Shown here piece by piece: positions 8,458 through 16,845 of a stretch of DNA of 64,000 nt. The DNA is from Salinibacterium sp. SWN167 (GTDB lineage: Bacteria; Actinomycetota; Actinomycetes; Actinomycetales; Microbacteriaceae): positions 1 through 64,000 of the forward strand of contig NZ_JADYWU010000002.1 of NCBI RefSeq assembly GCF_015864665.1. Reading direction: 5' to 3'. Every line of letters begins with the position of its first letter. Positions within the stretch are counted from its first letter, which is position 1. The translations under genes and the position numbers were made by a program. Below the pieces are notes generated by a model. That model was not told where the DNA came from and did no database searches. It saw only the letters and a list, made by a program, of their open reading frames with translations.

Positions 8458-9534
8458 ATGAACAACATCCTTGGGCGTGCACTCCGCCACAAACGATCCA
8501 CGCTTCTCGTGGGCGCAGTGGTCATGGCAGTTCTTGCCACCGCTGCCTGTAGCGCCGTTGATGCTACCGACTCTGCGTCAACCGAAACCGCCGCTGTCAC
8601 AACCGGTATTGACCTCGCCCTGTTCGCGGACGATGCCATCGTCGGTGACCCCGAGACCGTCGACTGCACCCTCAGCGGTGGAACGGAAACCACGTGCTAC
8701 GAGATCACCATCTCGGGCTACCCCTCGACCTACGAAGTAGGGCCTTTCTGCCCCGCTACAACCGAGACCTCCGCCGATGACGCGGGAATTTGGTTCGATG
8801 GTGACGCTGTCTACGACCTCGACGGAGAGTTCATCGCAAACCTCGCTGAAACCTATGGCGACGACGGCTGGAAAATGTATGACGAAGACGGCAACGTCTA
8901 CGTCACCGACACCGTCGAAGCATTCGAAGCTGCCGCTCGGCCCGACGTTGATCCCGAATATCAGAACTACTGCATCGAAGGCAGCCTTGACTTCCTCGAT
9001 GGTGGCGACCCGATCGAGTCGACCGTGCTGATCCCGACCACTCCTGTTGTCGCAGACTCGGCGTCAGCGACATCCGGAAATTCAGGCATCACACTCGACG
9101 GCATCGTTATCGCCGAGCCAGCTCCCGTTGATGCCATTCTCGGCGCCTACACGATTGCCTCGTTCGACGACTGCGGTGGACACTTCAACCCCTTCGAGGG
9201 CTACCACCTGCACGGCTCACTCGGCTGTGGAGAAAACGGCGACGCTTCCGACGATGAAACTGCGATCTTCGGTTACGCCATGGACGGGTTCGCCGTGCAC
9301 AGCGCGTACACCGAAGAACAACTGGCCAACGTAGAACTCGACGAGTGCAACGGCCACACCACCGAAGAAGACGGATACCATTACCACGCCAACTCGGCCG
9401 AGAAGAATCAAGTTCTCGAGTGCTTCATTGGCGAAACCGTTGCGGGCGATGAGGCCGCTGGCGGACCACCTGCCGATGCGCCGGCTGGAGGGCCTCCGGC
9501 TGGAGAGGTTCCCGGTGAAGAACCAAACGAATAG
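8458..9534 (+). CDS. YHYH-domain secreted protein (copy 1)
   Basis: A 358-residue exported protein. The N-terminus has basic residues, a hydrophobic core and a Cys at 31 (VLATAAC), so it is probably a lipoprotein. The C-terminal half carries the YHYH signature: CGGH, then YHLHG, a GYAMDGF strand, LDECNGH, and GYHYH. These His/Cys residues could bind metal. The N-terminal half has paired cysteines (VDCTLSGGTETTCYE and FCPATT). It ends in a Gly/Pro-rich tail (GGPPADAPAGGPPAGE). ATG 8458 is chosen because the signal peptide begins there. It is 7 bp from the second YHYH gene, with which it is clearly paralogous along the whole length. The family's biochemical role is unknown. Confidence 0.85.
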   Translation: MNNILGRALRHKRSTLLVGAVVMAVLATAACSAVDATDSASTETAAVTTGIDLALFADDAIVGDPETVDCTLSGGTETTCYEITISGYPSTYEVGPFCPATTETSADDAGIWFDGDAVYDLDGEFIANLAETYGDDGWKMYDEDGNVYVTDTVEAFEAAARPDVDPEYQNYCIEGSLDFLDGGDPIESTVLIPTTPVVADSASATSGNSGITLDGIVIAEPAPVDAILGAYTIASFDDCGGHFNPFEGYHLHGSLGCGENGDASDDETAIFGYAMDGFAVHSAYTEEQLANVELDECNGHTTEEDGYHYHANSAEKNQVLECFIGETVAGDEAAGGPPADAPAGGPPAGEVPGEEPNE

Positions 9535-9541
9535 GACGATC

Positions 9542-10603
9542 ATGAAGACATCCCTACGGACCGCGCTGATTCCCCTCACGTGCCTCGTGCTCTTGGCGAG
9601 CGCCTGCGCGACTGGTGAGACAACGACGGAGAGTTCGAGTTCTGCCTCGGACGACACAAGCCTGAGCACCGTCGCGGCATTGTTTGCCGACGGTGCACTG
9701 ACCGAAGAAGCGGTCATCGTGGACTGCACCCTCGAAAACGGTAGCGAGACCACCTGCTACCAGTTTGAGGTCGACAGCCTCTCGACGACCGTTAACACGG
9801 AAGGGCCCTTCTGTCCGGCGACCACGACCGACACTGGCGGCATCTGGGTCTGGGACGGCGATGAGCCGGGGCTTTATGCCCTCGATGAGGACTTCTGGGC
9901 GCTCATGGAGGCCCAGGGCTTCGAGTTCGCGAATGAAGACGGCGACATCACTATCGTTGACCCCGCTGGCGGGCAACCTGACTCATCCGGCACCGAGAAC
10001 TCGTGCCTCGAGGCAACGCCCGACGGTGACTACCACCTGCAGGTATTGATTCCCACGAGCCCCGAGATGCTTGACGAAGTGACGGATCTTTCCACGATCT
10101 CTCAGGTCGGGCTCGCGCTCGACGGCGTCACGATCTTCGGCGACGCGCCCTCTGTTCTCGACACCGGTGGACTGCCCGCACTTGACGCCTGCGGTGGACA
10201 CATCGACCCCTCGGGGTACTACCACTGGCACTTCGGTGCCGAATCGATCCAGTCGAACCTTGACGCTGCAGGAGCTGGCGTCACGTGCGACATCGAGCAA
10301 GACAACGAGGCAGTGATTGCGTTTGCCTACGACGGTTACCTCATCTATGGACCGGAAGAAAACGGAACGGTGCCGACCGACCTCGACGAGTGCGGCGGCC
10401 ACGTTTCTGACACTGAAGAGTTCGGTGAGGTTTACCACTACCACTACAGCACCGAGTCGCCGAACTTGCCGGAGTGCCGCGTAGGCGCATCAGCGGTGGG
10501 AAACCTGACGAGCCCGGATGGTGAGAGCGTCAACCTCCCTAACGGTTCTGGCGGCGGCGACGGTGGGCCACCCGCTGGCGACGCACCAGCTCCCGGCAAC
10601 TAA
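9542..10603 (+). CDS. YHYH-domain secreted protein (copy 2)
   Basis: A 353-residue paralogue of the preceding gene, starting at ATG 9542 with a lipoprotein-like signal (LVLLASAC, Cys22). It shares the FADxA opening, VDCTL...ETTCYQ, GPFCPATT, and the C-terminal series CGGH, YHWH, FAYDGYLIYGP, LDECGGH, YHYHYS. Spacing between the two His motifs differs from copy 1: an insertion near residues 220-240 adds a Cys (VTCDI). It also ends in a Gly/Pro tail. Tandem arrangement and colinear homology indicate a duplication. The gene is followed after 3 bases by the HupE-like gene, so all three form one operon. Confidence 0.85.
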   Translation: MKTSLRTALIPLTCLVLLASACATGETTTESSSSASDDTSLSTVAALFADGALTEEAVIVDCTLENGSETTCYQFEVDSLSTTVNTEGPFCPATTTDTGGIWVWDGDEPGLYALDEDFWALMEAQGFEFANEDGDITIVDPAGGQPDSSGTENSCLEATPDGDYHLQVLIPTSPEMLDEVTDLSTISQVGLALDGVTIFGDAPSVLDTGGLPALDACGGHIDPSGYYHWHFGAESIQSNLDAAGAGVTCDIEQDNEAVIAFAYDGYLIYGPEENGTVPTDLDECGGHVSDTEEFGEVYHYHYSTESPNLPECRVGASAVGNLTSPDGESVNLPNGSGGGDGGPPAGDAPAPGN

Positions 10604-10606
10604 TTA

Positions 10607-11794
10607 GTGCACGCCTCTCGCACCACTAGTGCTGCGCACCGCGGTGGACTGTCGCCCCTGGCGAAGTTCACCGCGGTGGCGGGCATCGTTCTCGCCACAC
10701 TCAGCCTCGCCGTGCCCACCGCAGCATGGGCCCACGACGGAACGAGTGAGGCACTGATCTTCTCGATCGACGAAGGCCGTGTTGTCGGCACCGGATTGGT
10801 CGAGTTCTCAGCGCTCGGGCTCGAAGACACCTCCGGTGACGGCCTCATTGACGCCACCGAAGTCAGCGAGCAAGAAGCAACCGTGGCGACGACTCTCGTT
10901 GACACTATCCGCGACAACGTAACGATCGCGGTCAACGGCGAGGAGCTGTCGATCATCGGGGCGGGGCTCTCATTCCAGAGCACCAGCGCGACGACAGACA
11001 CCACCGCGGAGACCGAAACGGACGCGAATGCCGCGGTCGACGCATCCGAATATGTCGGCGTTGCATTCGCGACGTCTGCATTCGAAGGCGAGACCAACGA
11101 GATCGCAATTTCGTGGTCCTTTAGCTCGCCGAGCAACGCCATCCTGCTGTCGGATTCTGACAGCGCCGTACTCGGGCACCTCAACGATGACGGCGAGGTC
11201 CTGTTCTCTCTCGGAACCTGGGCAACCGCAACCAGCTTTCTCGTGCAGGGGTTCGAGCATATTCAGCTCGGGCCCGACCACATTCTCTTTCTCGTCGCCC
11301 TCGGGCTCGGCGTGCTTGGCGTGAAAACGGGGCGCGCAGCGATCTGGCCCGCCGTGAAACTCGTAACCGCCTTTACGGTGGGGCACGCCATTAGCTTCAG
11401 CCTGGCGTACTTCAACCTGGTCTCGGTGCCCGCTGCGATCGTTGAACCGCTGATCGCGCTTTCTATCGTCGCGGCCGCTGGGCTTGCGTTGAGACGCAAG
11501 GGCGGCGACTTCCGCTGGTGGATCGCGGGCCTCGTGGGGCTCGTGCACGGTCTTGGTTTCGCCTCGAGTCTCTCCAGCCTGGGACTCGTGACGTCGGAGC
11601 ACGCTGTCGCGCTCATCGCCTTCAACCTAGGTATCGACCTCGCGCAGACCGCCGTTGTGCTACTGGTGCTCGCGGTCGCCGCTCTGCTGACACGACTGCT
11701 GCCCAAGGGATTCGAAATCATCCGCATCATCATCTGCGTCGCGATCGGCGCGATGGGGCTGTTCTGGACAGTGACGCGGGTCTTCGGGCTGTAG
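10607..11794 (+). CDS. HupE/UreJ-family membrane protein
   Basis: A 395-residue membrane protein of the HupE/UreJ_2 type. A signal peptide (ending about AAWAHDG) leads to an extracytoplasmic domain of about 180 residues. The C-terminal half has the family hallmark EHIQLGPDHILFLVALGLGV, followed by five to six further membrane segments with FTVGHAISF and GLVHGLGFASSL, whose His and Asp residues suggest metal passage. The start is GTG 10607, three bases after the YHYH stop. HupE/UreJ proteins are linked to nickel or cobalt delivery to hydrogenase and urease, but neither enzyme is here. Metal (perhaps copper, iron or manganese) handling with the YHYH lipoproteins is inferred. Confidence 0.85.
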   Translation: MHASRTTSAAHRGGLSPLAKFTAVAGIVLATLSLAVPTAAWAHDGTSEALIFSIDEGRVVGTGLVEFSALGLEDTSGDGLIDATEVSEQEATVATTLVDTIRDNVTIAVNGEELSIIGAGLSFQSTSATTDTTAETETDANAAVDASEYVGVAFATSAFEGETNEIAISWSFSSPSNAILLSDSDSAVLGHLNDDGEVLFSLGTWATATSFLVQGFEHIQLGPDHILFLVALGLGVLGVKTGRAAIWPAVKLVTAFTVGHAISFSLAYFNLVSVPAAIVEPLIALSIVAAAGLALRRKGGDFRWWIAGLVGLVHGLGFASSLSSLGLVTSEHAVALIAFNLGIDLAQTAVVLLVLAVAALLTRLLPKGFEIIRIIICVAIGAMGLFWTVTRVFGL

Positions 11795-11798
11795 CTCG

Positions 11799-11818
11799 CG
11801 GTTGGGGTTGGGGTTGGC
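11799..11818 (+). repeat. Telomere-like GGTT/GGGGTT repeat
   Basis: The segment reads GGTTGGGGTTGGGGTTGG just after the HupE-like stop. It has four runs of at least two G spaced by TT and could fold as a G-quadruplex in RNA or DNA. It lies in the 87-bp gap between two convergent genes. Confidence 0.55.
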
Positions 11819-11871
11819 GGTGTGAGCGCTGGTCGCGCCGGCCGTAAGGTGGCGCGTGGGCCGGCTGGCCG

Positions 11872-11893
11872 GCTACGAAATTTACTTCGTAGC
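11872..11893 (-). terminator. Hairpin around the ApbE stop codon
   Basis: GCTACGAA (11872-11879) and TTCGTAGC (11886-11893) form an 8-bp perfect stem. The stop codon of the minus-strand ApbE gene lies in the loop. It could protect the 3' end or act with the following GC-rich sequence as a weak terminator. Confidence 0.35.
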
Positions 11894-12661
11894 TAGTGAG
11901 TGCAGCAGCCCCGGCGTCGCACTCATTGCGCCTGCGCGGTCGACCGTGATGACATCCACATCCCACCGGTCAGTTACATCGTCGAGGGCGGTCTGGCCGC
12001 CCGCCACGATCGCCGTTGCCAACACATCGGCGGTCACGATGTCATTCGCGACGACGCTCACTTGAACGAACGAGATCGGCTCGGTGCTGCCTGCGCGCCA
12101 GATATGGTCACCGCGTTGTGCGCTGCCCGACGTCGCAATCGCGCGCCGCGGATGTCGCAACTCCAGCGAACACAGGAGCTCCGTAGGCGAGAGCGGCTCG
12201 GCGATCCCGGCGCGCATGACCCGCGGCCCGAGCGGCGAAGCCGACGCGGTGGCAGGAGTGGCTGCGCCGGTGGGGGAGACGAGGATGTCGCCACCGACGT
12301 TGATGCTCCACTCCGGGCATCCGACCGCGATCAGGTGCTCGCCGGCGTGCTCGATAGCTTCGGCCTTGACGATGCCGTTGAGATCGATGGTGCCATCGGG
12401 GCGATGGGGGCTGAAGTTGCCGCCGGTAGCGGAGCGCCACTCGAGGGCGCGAGCGTAACTGGCGAGTAAGGGTGGGCTAGCGTGGGAGAGCGAAGTGTGA
12501 CCGGCGGCGATCAGACTCAGCTCGGAGTCGGGCGAATAGAGGCTGTAGCGGTCATCAATCATGCGAAAGATGCGCTGCACCTCGCTGACTTCGGAAGCCC
12601 ACGCGGCAGGCAGTTCGATCGACGCCATCGTGCCCATGGTCGCAAACGCGCGCCGCATCAC
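11882..12661 (-). CDS. apbE: FAD:protein FMN transferase (ApbE family)
   Basis: A 259-residue ApbE-type flavin transferase, which attaches FMN from FAD to a Thr/Ser of extracytosolic target proteins. Motifs: the N-terminal FATMGTMASIEL strand, DLNGIVKAEAIE, SINVGGDILVS, the Mg/FAD region ATSGSAQRGDHIW and TADVLATAIVAGG. The usual ApbE length is 300-340, so this is a short member. No signal peptide is visible. The start overlaps the FMN-binding target gene by ATGA. The immediate neighbours are its likely substrate and an electron-donating reductase. Confidence 0.9.
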   Translation of the reverse strand: MMRRAFATMGTMASIELPAAWASEVSEVQRIFRMIDDRYSLYSPDSELSLIAAGHTSLSHASPPLLASYARALEWRSATGGNFSPHRPDGTIDLNGIVKAEAIEHAGEHLIAVGCPEWSINVGGDILVSPTGAATPATASASPLGPRVMRAGIAEPLSPTELLCSLELRHPRRAIATSGSAQRGDHIWRAGSTEPISFVQVSVVANDIVTADVLATAIVAGGQTALDDVTDRWDVDVITVDRAGAMSATPGLLHSLATK

Positions 12662-13188
12662 GCGCCGGCTTGATCGAGCGCCGATTGAAGCGAACTCAAA
12701 TACGCATCGGTGGTGTACGTTGCCCCACTCACGTTCGAGACTTGGGCGGACTGCGATGACAACACCTCACTGCGCAAAATGGGGGCGGCACGGTTGCTGA
12801 TCTGCACCGAGCGCCCATCCTCGTCGGTCAACTGCAGGGCGGTGACATCGGTGATGCTGCCGGACGCGATCGTGACCGCCACCTGCACGTTACCGAACCG
12901 GGTGCTTACGCTCGACCCGGTGTAGGTGCCGTCGGCAGGGCCCGCTGTCGTGGGGGCAGCGGCAGCGGTGTCCGAACCCGGCGTGCTTGAGCTGGTGCTT
13001 CCGGTGCTGCTGTCAGTAGTCGCATCGGTGCCGGCGTTCGTGCCGCCCGCGGTGCCGTTCGTCGCAGCATCCACCGGTAACGACAGCGAAGTGCCGTCGC
13101 TCGTCGTGACGCTCACGCCTGCCTGATAGCCGACGATCAGTACGCTCGTCGAGGCGAGAATGCTGCCTAAGATCGCTCGTGTTCTCAC
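12658..13188 (-). CDS. FMN-binding domain protein, ApbE target
   Basis: A 176-residue protein with an N-terminal membrane anchor (residues about 5-25), a Thr/Ser/Gly-rich flexible linker (about 38-85) and an FMN_bind domain (about 88-172). The flavinylation motif is visible near the end as VSGATYTTDAYLSSL, in which the Thr of SGAT is the expected covalent FMN site. It should face the outside of the membrane and pass electrons from the ferric-reductase-like partner onward. It overlaps both neighbours by ATGA, so the three genes are translationally coupled. Confidence 0.9.
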   Translation of the reverse strand: MRTRAILGSILASTSVLIVGYQAGVSVTTSDGTSLSLPVDAATNGTAGGTNAGTDATTDSSTGSTSSSTPGSDTAAAAPTTAGPADGTYTGSSVSTRFGNVQVAVTIASGSITDVTALQLTDEDGRSVQISNRAAPILRSEVLSSQSAQVSNVSGATYTTDAYLSSLQSALDQAGA

Positions 13189-14618
13189 CAGTCGAACCTT
13201 TCTGCGTGAATCTGCTGGGGGCGGATGCCGGAAGAGTGAACGTCAGCCTCAATAAGATCGAGCCACGCGGTAGGGCCGCAGAGGAAAACGTCCGAGTCAG
13301 CCAGGTCGGGGAAGGCGCTCTGCAGGGTGACACCGCGCTCATAGTCCGCAGCGGTCATCCAACTGTCGACTCCGCGGGGGCGGTGGCCGATCATCGAATA
13401 ACAGGTTGCACCTTTCGCTGCAGCAATGGCCCGGATTTCGTCCCAGTGGTAGGTCTCTTCGGCGGTGCTCGCGCGCAACAGGATGGTCGCTTCGCCGGGC
13501 GCGAACGACGCTTGTTCGAGGAGCGCGCGCACCGGGGTGACACCGATCCCGGCGGCGATGATGGCGAGTTTGGGGGAGGTGCGGGCAGCATCCGAAAACA
13601 AACCGTAGGGCCCCTCGATGCTCACCCGGGTGCCGACGGGGATGGTGGTGAGTTGGGCGCTGCCCTTTCCCAGATTGCGCACGGTGATGCGTGCCGAGCT
13701 GGCCGTCGGCATGGCCGACAGCGAGATGGGGTGCGAGTGCCACCAGGTGCGCGGTGTCCAGAAACGCCAGATGAAGAACTGGCCGCCGGATGCTTCGAGC
13801 CCCCGTAGATCGTTGCCCGCAAGTTGAATCGTGCTGACGCCCGGCGCGATCTCGGTGACCGCGGCCACGCGCATCCGGTGGCGGAGGCTCGAGACGAGTG
13901 GCTCGGCGAAACGGAACGTTACGATGCTACCGAGGGCGACGACGTAGAGCGCGATCCAGTACACGCGCTGAAGGGTGCCGTCGGCGAGCACGCCACCGAC
14001 GCTCAGCTGATGGGGAAGCGCGAACGCGACCGACACGTAGCTGAGCAAGTGGACCAGGTGCCAGCCTTCGTAGCTGAATCGGCGACGAACCGCGATCAGC
14101 GACGATACGACTACGGCGATCATCAGGCCGAGCGCAATAAACGCGAGGGGCATGTCGGGCAGCGACAGCATCGGGCCGATTTCGGCGATCGGGTTGATGC
14201 CCGAACTGAGCCCGTAGCCGGTAAGCAACAGGGCGCCGTGGGCGAGAAGAAGGTAGAGCGCCGGCTTGCCGAGAGAACGGTGAACGGCGATGGCGCGGTC
14301 GTGGCCGATGGTGCGATCGATGAGCGGGATACGGGCGGCGAGCACCAGCATCACCAGAATGAAGTCGGTGCCGACCAGGCCGGAGACGATGCCGATGCTC
14401 GTGACAGTCTCAGCAACCGAGGTAAATTGGTCGACCCCGCCGGAGGCCAGAAAGAGGGCGGCCGCTGCTGCGCCTGAAGCCCAGAGCGCGACGACGAGCA
14501 AATCAGAGAGGCGTGCCCGCCGCGCAAAATTGCGGCGGTAATCGGGCGCGGTAGCGACGGCTGCTAGGGCAGTGCGAGGCCGGGCCGTAGCGGCGCGAGG
14601 GCGAACCTGAGTGGACAT
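13185..14618 (-). CDS. Ferric-reductase-like transmembrane flavoprotein
   Basis: A 477-residue fusion of a six-helix ferric-reductase-like membrane domain (about 40-230) and a ferredoxin-NADP-reductase-type domain. The FAD part is indicated by HPISLSAMP and the beta-barrel before it; the NAD(P) part by AIIAAGIGVTPVRALLE and the terminal VFLCGPTAW. Haem-ligand histidines appear in the membrane part (for example HRSLGKPALYLLLAHGALLL and HLVHLLSYVSVAFALPHQL). It would take electrons from cytosolic NAD(P)H to the flavinylated lipid-side protein encoded next. The basic N-terminal 30 residues are cytoplasmic. It is the first gene of the three-gene flavin module. Confidence 0.9.
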   Translation of the reverse strand: MSTQVRPRAATARPRTALAAVATAPDYRRNFARRARLSDLLVVALWASGAAAAALFLASGGVDQFTSVAETVTSIGIVSGLVGTDFILVMLVLAARIPLIDRTIGHDRAIAVHRSLGKPALYLLLAHGALLLTGYGLSSGINPIAEIGPMLSLPDMPLAFIALGLMIAVVVSSLIAVRRRFSYEGWHLVHLLSYVSVAFALPHQLSVGGVLADGTLQRVYWIALYVVALGSIVTFRFAEPLVSSLRHRMRVAAVTEIAPGVSTIQLAGNDLRGLEASGGQFFIWRFWTPRTWWHSHPISLSAMPTASSARITVRNLGKGSAQLTTIPVGTRVSIEGPYGLFSDAARTSPKLAIIAAGIGVTPVRALLEQASFAPGEATILLRASTAEETYHWDEIRAIAAAKGATCYSMIGHRPRGVDSWMTAADYERGVTLQSAFPDLADSDVFLCGPTAWLDLIEADVHSSGIRPQQIHAERFDW

Positions 14619-14683
14619 GTCCCTACTGTGCTGGCTTCAGCTATGGGATCGCTAAGAAAAACCGCCCATTTGCGTGAGCGAAT

Positions 14684-16072
14684 TCACATGTTGGGGATCA
14701 GCACCGTTGCACGCAAGCCATCGCCGGTGTTGTCGACCGTGGCCGACCCTCCCGCCGCAGTCGCGATGGCCTGAACGAGAGCAAGCCCGAGTCCGCTGCC
14801 CCCAGTCGCGCCCGTGCGTGAGACGTCGGGGCGCGAGAAGCGATCGAACGCGATCGGGATGAACTGCTCAGGCATGCCGGGACCATCGTCGGTGACCTCG
14901 AGATGGAGACCATCCACTTCGATACTCAGGGCCGCAAGAATGCCACCGCCGGTCGAGATCGCGGCAATCGCGTTGGAGAGCAGATTGTCGACGAGGCGAC
15001 CGAACGACTGCGCCCCGATTCGAAAGCGCGCCTCCTCATCGACGGTGGAACACGTGAAATCGACTCTCGCCGCCTTCGCCATACCGAGAAGACGAGCGCG
15101 GTCAATGCTGCCCGTGAACTCATCAACAAGTTGTCCGGCGCTCGCCGTCGCCGTGCTCGCCTCCGTCTCGATGCGACTCAGCTCGAGAAGGTTGGTAGCC
15201 AATGACGTCAGGCGATCCACGGATGCTTCCGCCGCGGTGACCTGGGCGGCGAGAGCCTCCGCATTGCCAAAGTCGGCGTGTGCGAGCTCAAGCTGGGTGG
15301 TGAGCGCCGCCAGCGGCGTGCGCAACTCGTGGGCGGCATCCGACACCATTTGTTTTTCGCGATCGGTGGAGGCTCGCAGGCGGGCGAGGAAGGCATTGAG
15401 GGTTGTGGCGAGGGCCGCGAGCTCGTCATCCGCACCACCTACGGGGAGGGCGGTGTCAGTATCGCCGCTGAGCTGTTCCGCTTTGCGGCGCATTGCGTTA
15501 ACCGGGCGCAGCGCAGCGCTGGCGAGCCCCCACGAGGCGAGGCCGAAGCCGAGCAGCAACACGACCCCCGCAACGATGAGGATGCGATCGAGGCCGTGAA
15601 GCGCGAGTTGGCTCGCGGCGGTACTGCGTGCCGCCCACAGCTGCCAGCTGCCCGCGTCCGTGGTGAGGGTGCGCCCGGCAACGACAAACGATAGGGCATC
15701 GTCGTCGTCGGTGGCTTTACCGTCGTGGTCGCTGCCGTCATCCTGCACGACAATCGTGGTGTCGCCGGGGTCGGTGCGCGTGACTTCCTTGGTAATGCCC
15801 CGGGGAAGAGTATTCACTTGCACATCCCCGTTGGGGTCCGTGATGTAGACGAGAACCCCGGTGCCCGGGTCATCCACAGATTCGTCGGGGTGCGCCGTGA
15901 TGTCCGCCACAAACGGTGTGAGGTCACTGGTGGCGAGCGAGCGATCAGCTTCGGTAAGAATGTCTTGCACCGCAATGCGCACCACGACGAGCGCGATGAG
16001 CAGCAGGATCATTGCGGCCGCAACACTGCCGAGAGTGATGCGGGCGCGAATCGACAGCGTCGAGAACATCAC
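14684..16072 (-). CDS. Two-component sensor histidine kinase
   Basis: A 462-residue membrane kinase. Membrane segments lie at about 13-33 and 163-186, flanking an extracytoplasmic domain rich in Asp (DDGSDHDGKATDDDD near 111-125), which could bind a cation. HAMP follows (about 187-240), then HisKA AHELRTPL with His248, the N-box LLSNAIAAIS, the G1 box DDGPGMPEQ and the G2 box GGSGLGLALVQA. It overlaps the response-regulator stop by ATGA. It lies 65 bp from the flavin module on the same strand and is a plausible regulator of it. Confidence 0.93.
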   Translation of the reverse strand: MMFSTLSIRARITLGSVAAAMILLLIALVVVRIAVQDILTEADRSLATSDLTPFVADITAHPDESVDDPGTGVLVYITDPNGDVQVNTLPRGITKEVTRTDPGDTTIVVQDDGSDHDGKATDDDDALSFVVAGRTLTTDAGSWQLWAARSTAASQLALHGLDRILIVAGVVLLLGFGLASWGLASAALRPVNAMRRKAEQLSGDTDTALPVGGADDELAALATTLNAFLARLRASTDREKQMVSDAAHELRTPLAALTTQLELAHADFGNAEALAAQVTAAEASVDRLTSLATNLLELSRIETEASTATASAGQLVDEFTGSIDRARLLGMAKAARVDFTCSTVDEEARFRIGAQSFGRLVDNLLSNAIAAISTGGGILAALSIEVDGLHLEVTDDGPGMPEQFIPIAFDRFSRPDVSRTGATGGSGLGLALVQAIATAAGGSATVDNTGDGLRATVLIPNM

Positions 16073-16746
16073 TCCACCTCTGCCAACGAGTAGCCGACAC
16101 CGCGAACCGTGCTGATGGTGACGCCCGACACTATCGGGTCGAGTTTGCGCCGCAAGTAGCTGACGTACTGGTCGACAACCGTGGCATCAATGTGGGCGCT
16201 CGTGCCCCACACCTCCTCCAAGATTTCGGCGCGGCTGAGCGTCTCGCCAGTGCGAGAGCTGAGCATCCAGAGCAGAGCGAATTCTTTAGAACTCATCGGC
16301 AATGCTGTGCCGCCGGATGTAGCCCGCACGGTGGCAGCATCGAGCACGAGGTTGCCAATTTTGCGGCTTGCTTTCGCGGCAGTCGTATCGCGGCGAACAA
16401 GCGCCCGGATGCGGGCCGCGAACTCCGCAAATGCAAACGGTTTGGTGAGGTAGTCGTCGGCACCGGAGTCGAGGCCGAGTACCCGATCTTCCACGGCGTC
16501 GCGCGCTGTGAGAAGCAGCACGGGAAGGTGGTTGCCTTGTTCGCGCAGGTGCCGACAGATTTCGAACCCCGACATTTCGGGGAGCATGACATCGATGGCG
16601 GCCGCCGAGAAGTCGTCGCTGGCTACCGCAATGAGCGCATCCATGCCGTTAGCGACCAGAGTGACCGTGTAGCCCTCAGCTTCGAGGCCGTGCTGAACGA
16701 GCGCGCCCATGGTCGCGTCGTCCTCCACGACCAAGATGTTTGTCAT
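16069..16746 (-). CDS. OmpR-family response regulator
   Basis: A 225-residue regulator: receiver domain about 1-115 with E8-D9-D10, phospho-acceptor Asp52 (AAIDVMLPE) and Lys in YLTKPF; winged helix about 125-222 ending STVRGVGYSLAE. It is the first gene of the operon with the kinase 14684-16072, whose start overlaps its stop. The second such pair within 10 kb, it differs clearly in sequence from the first. Confidence 0.94.
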   Translation of the reverse strand: MTNILVVEDDATMGALVQHGLEAEGYTVTLVANGMDALIAVASDDFSAAAIDVMLPEMSGFEICRHLREQGNHLPVLLLTARDAVEDRVLGLDSGADDYLTKPFAFAEFAARIRALVRRDTTAAKASRKIGNLVLDAATVRATSGGTALPMSSKEFALLWMLSSRTGETLSRAEILEEVWGTSAHIDATVVDQYVSYLRRKLDPIVSGVTISTVRGVGYSLAEVE

Positions 16747-16845
16747 GATGGCCAGACTACGCCCGTGAACGGGGAACTCGACGAGGTTGCGCGGGCGGAC
16801 GCCGCGATACCATTGGCGCTGCAGGTGTTGAGAGAAGGGGCATCA

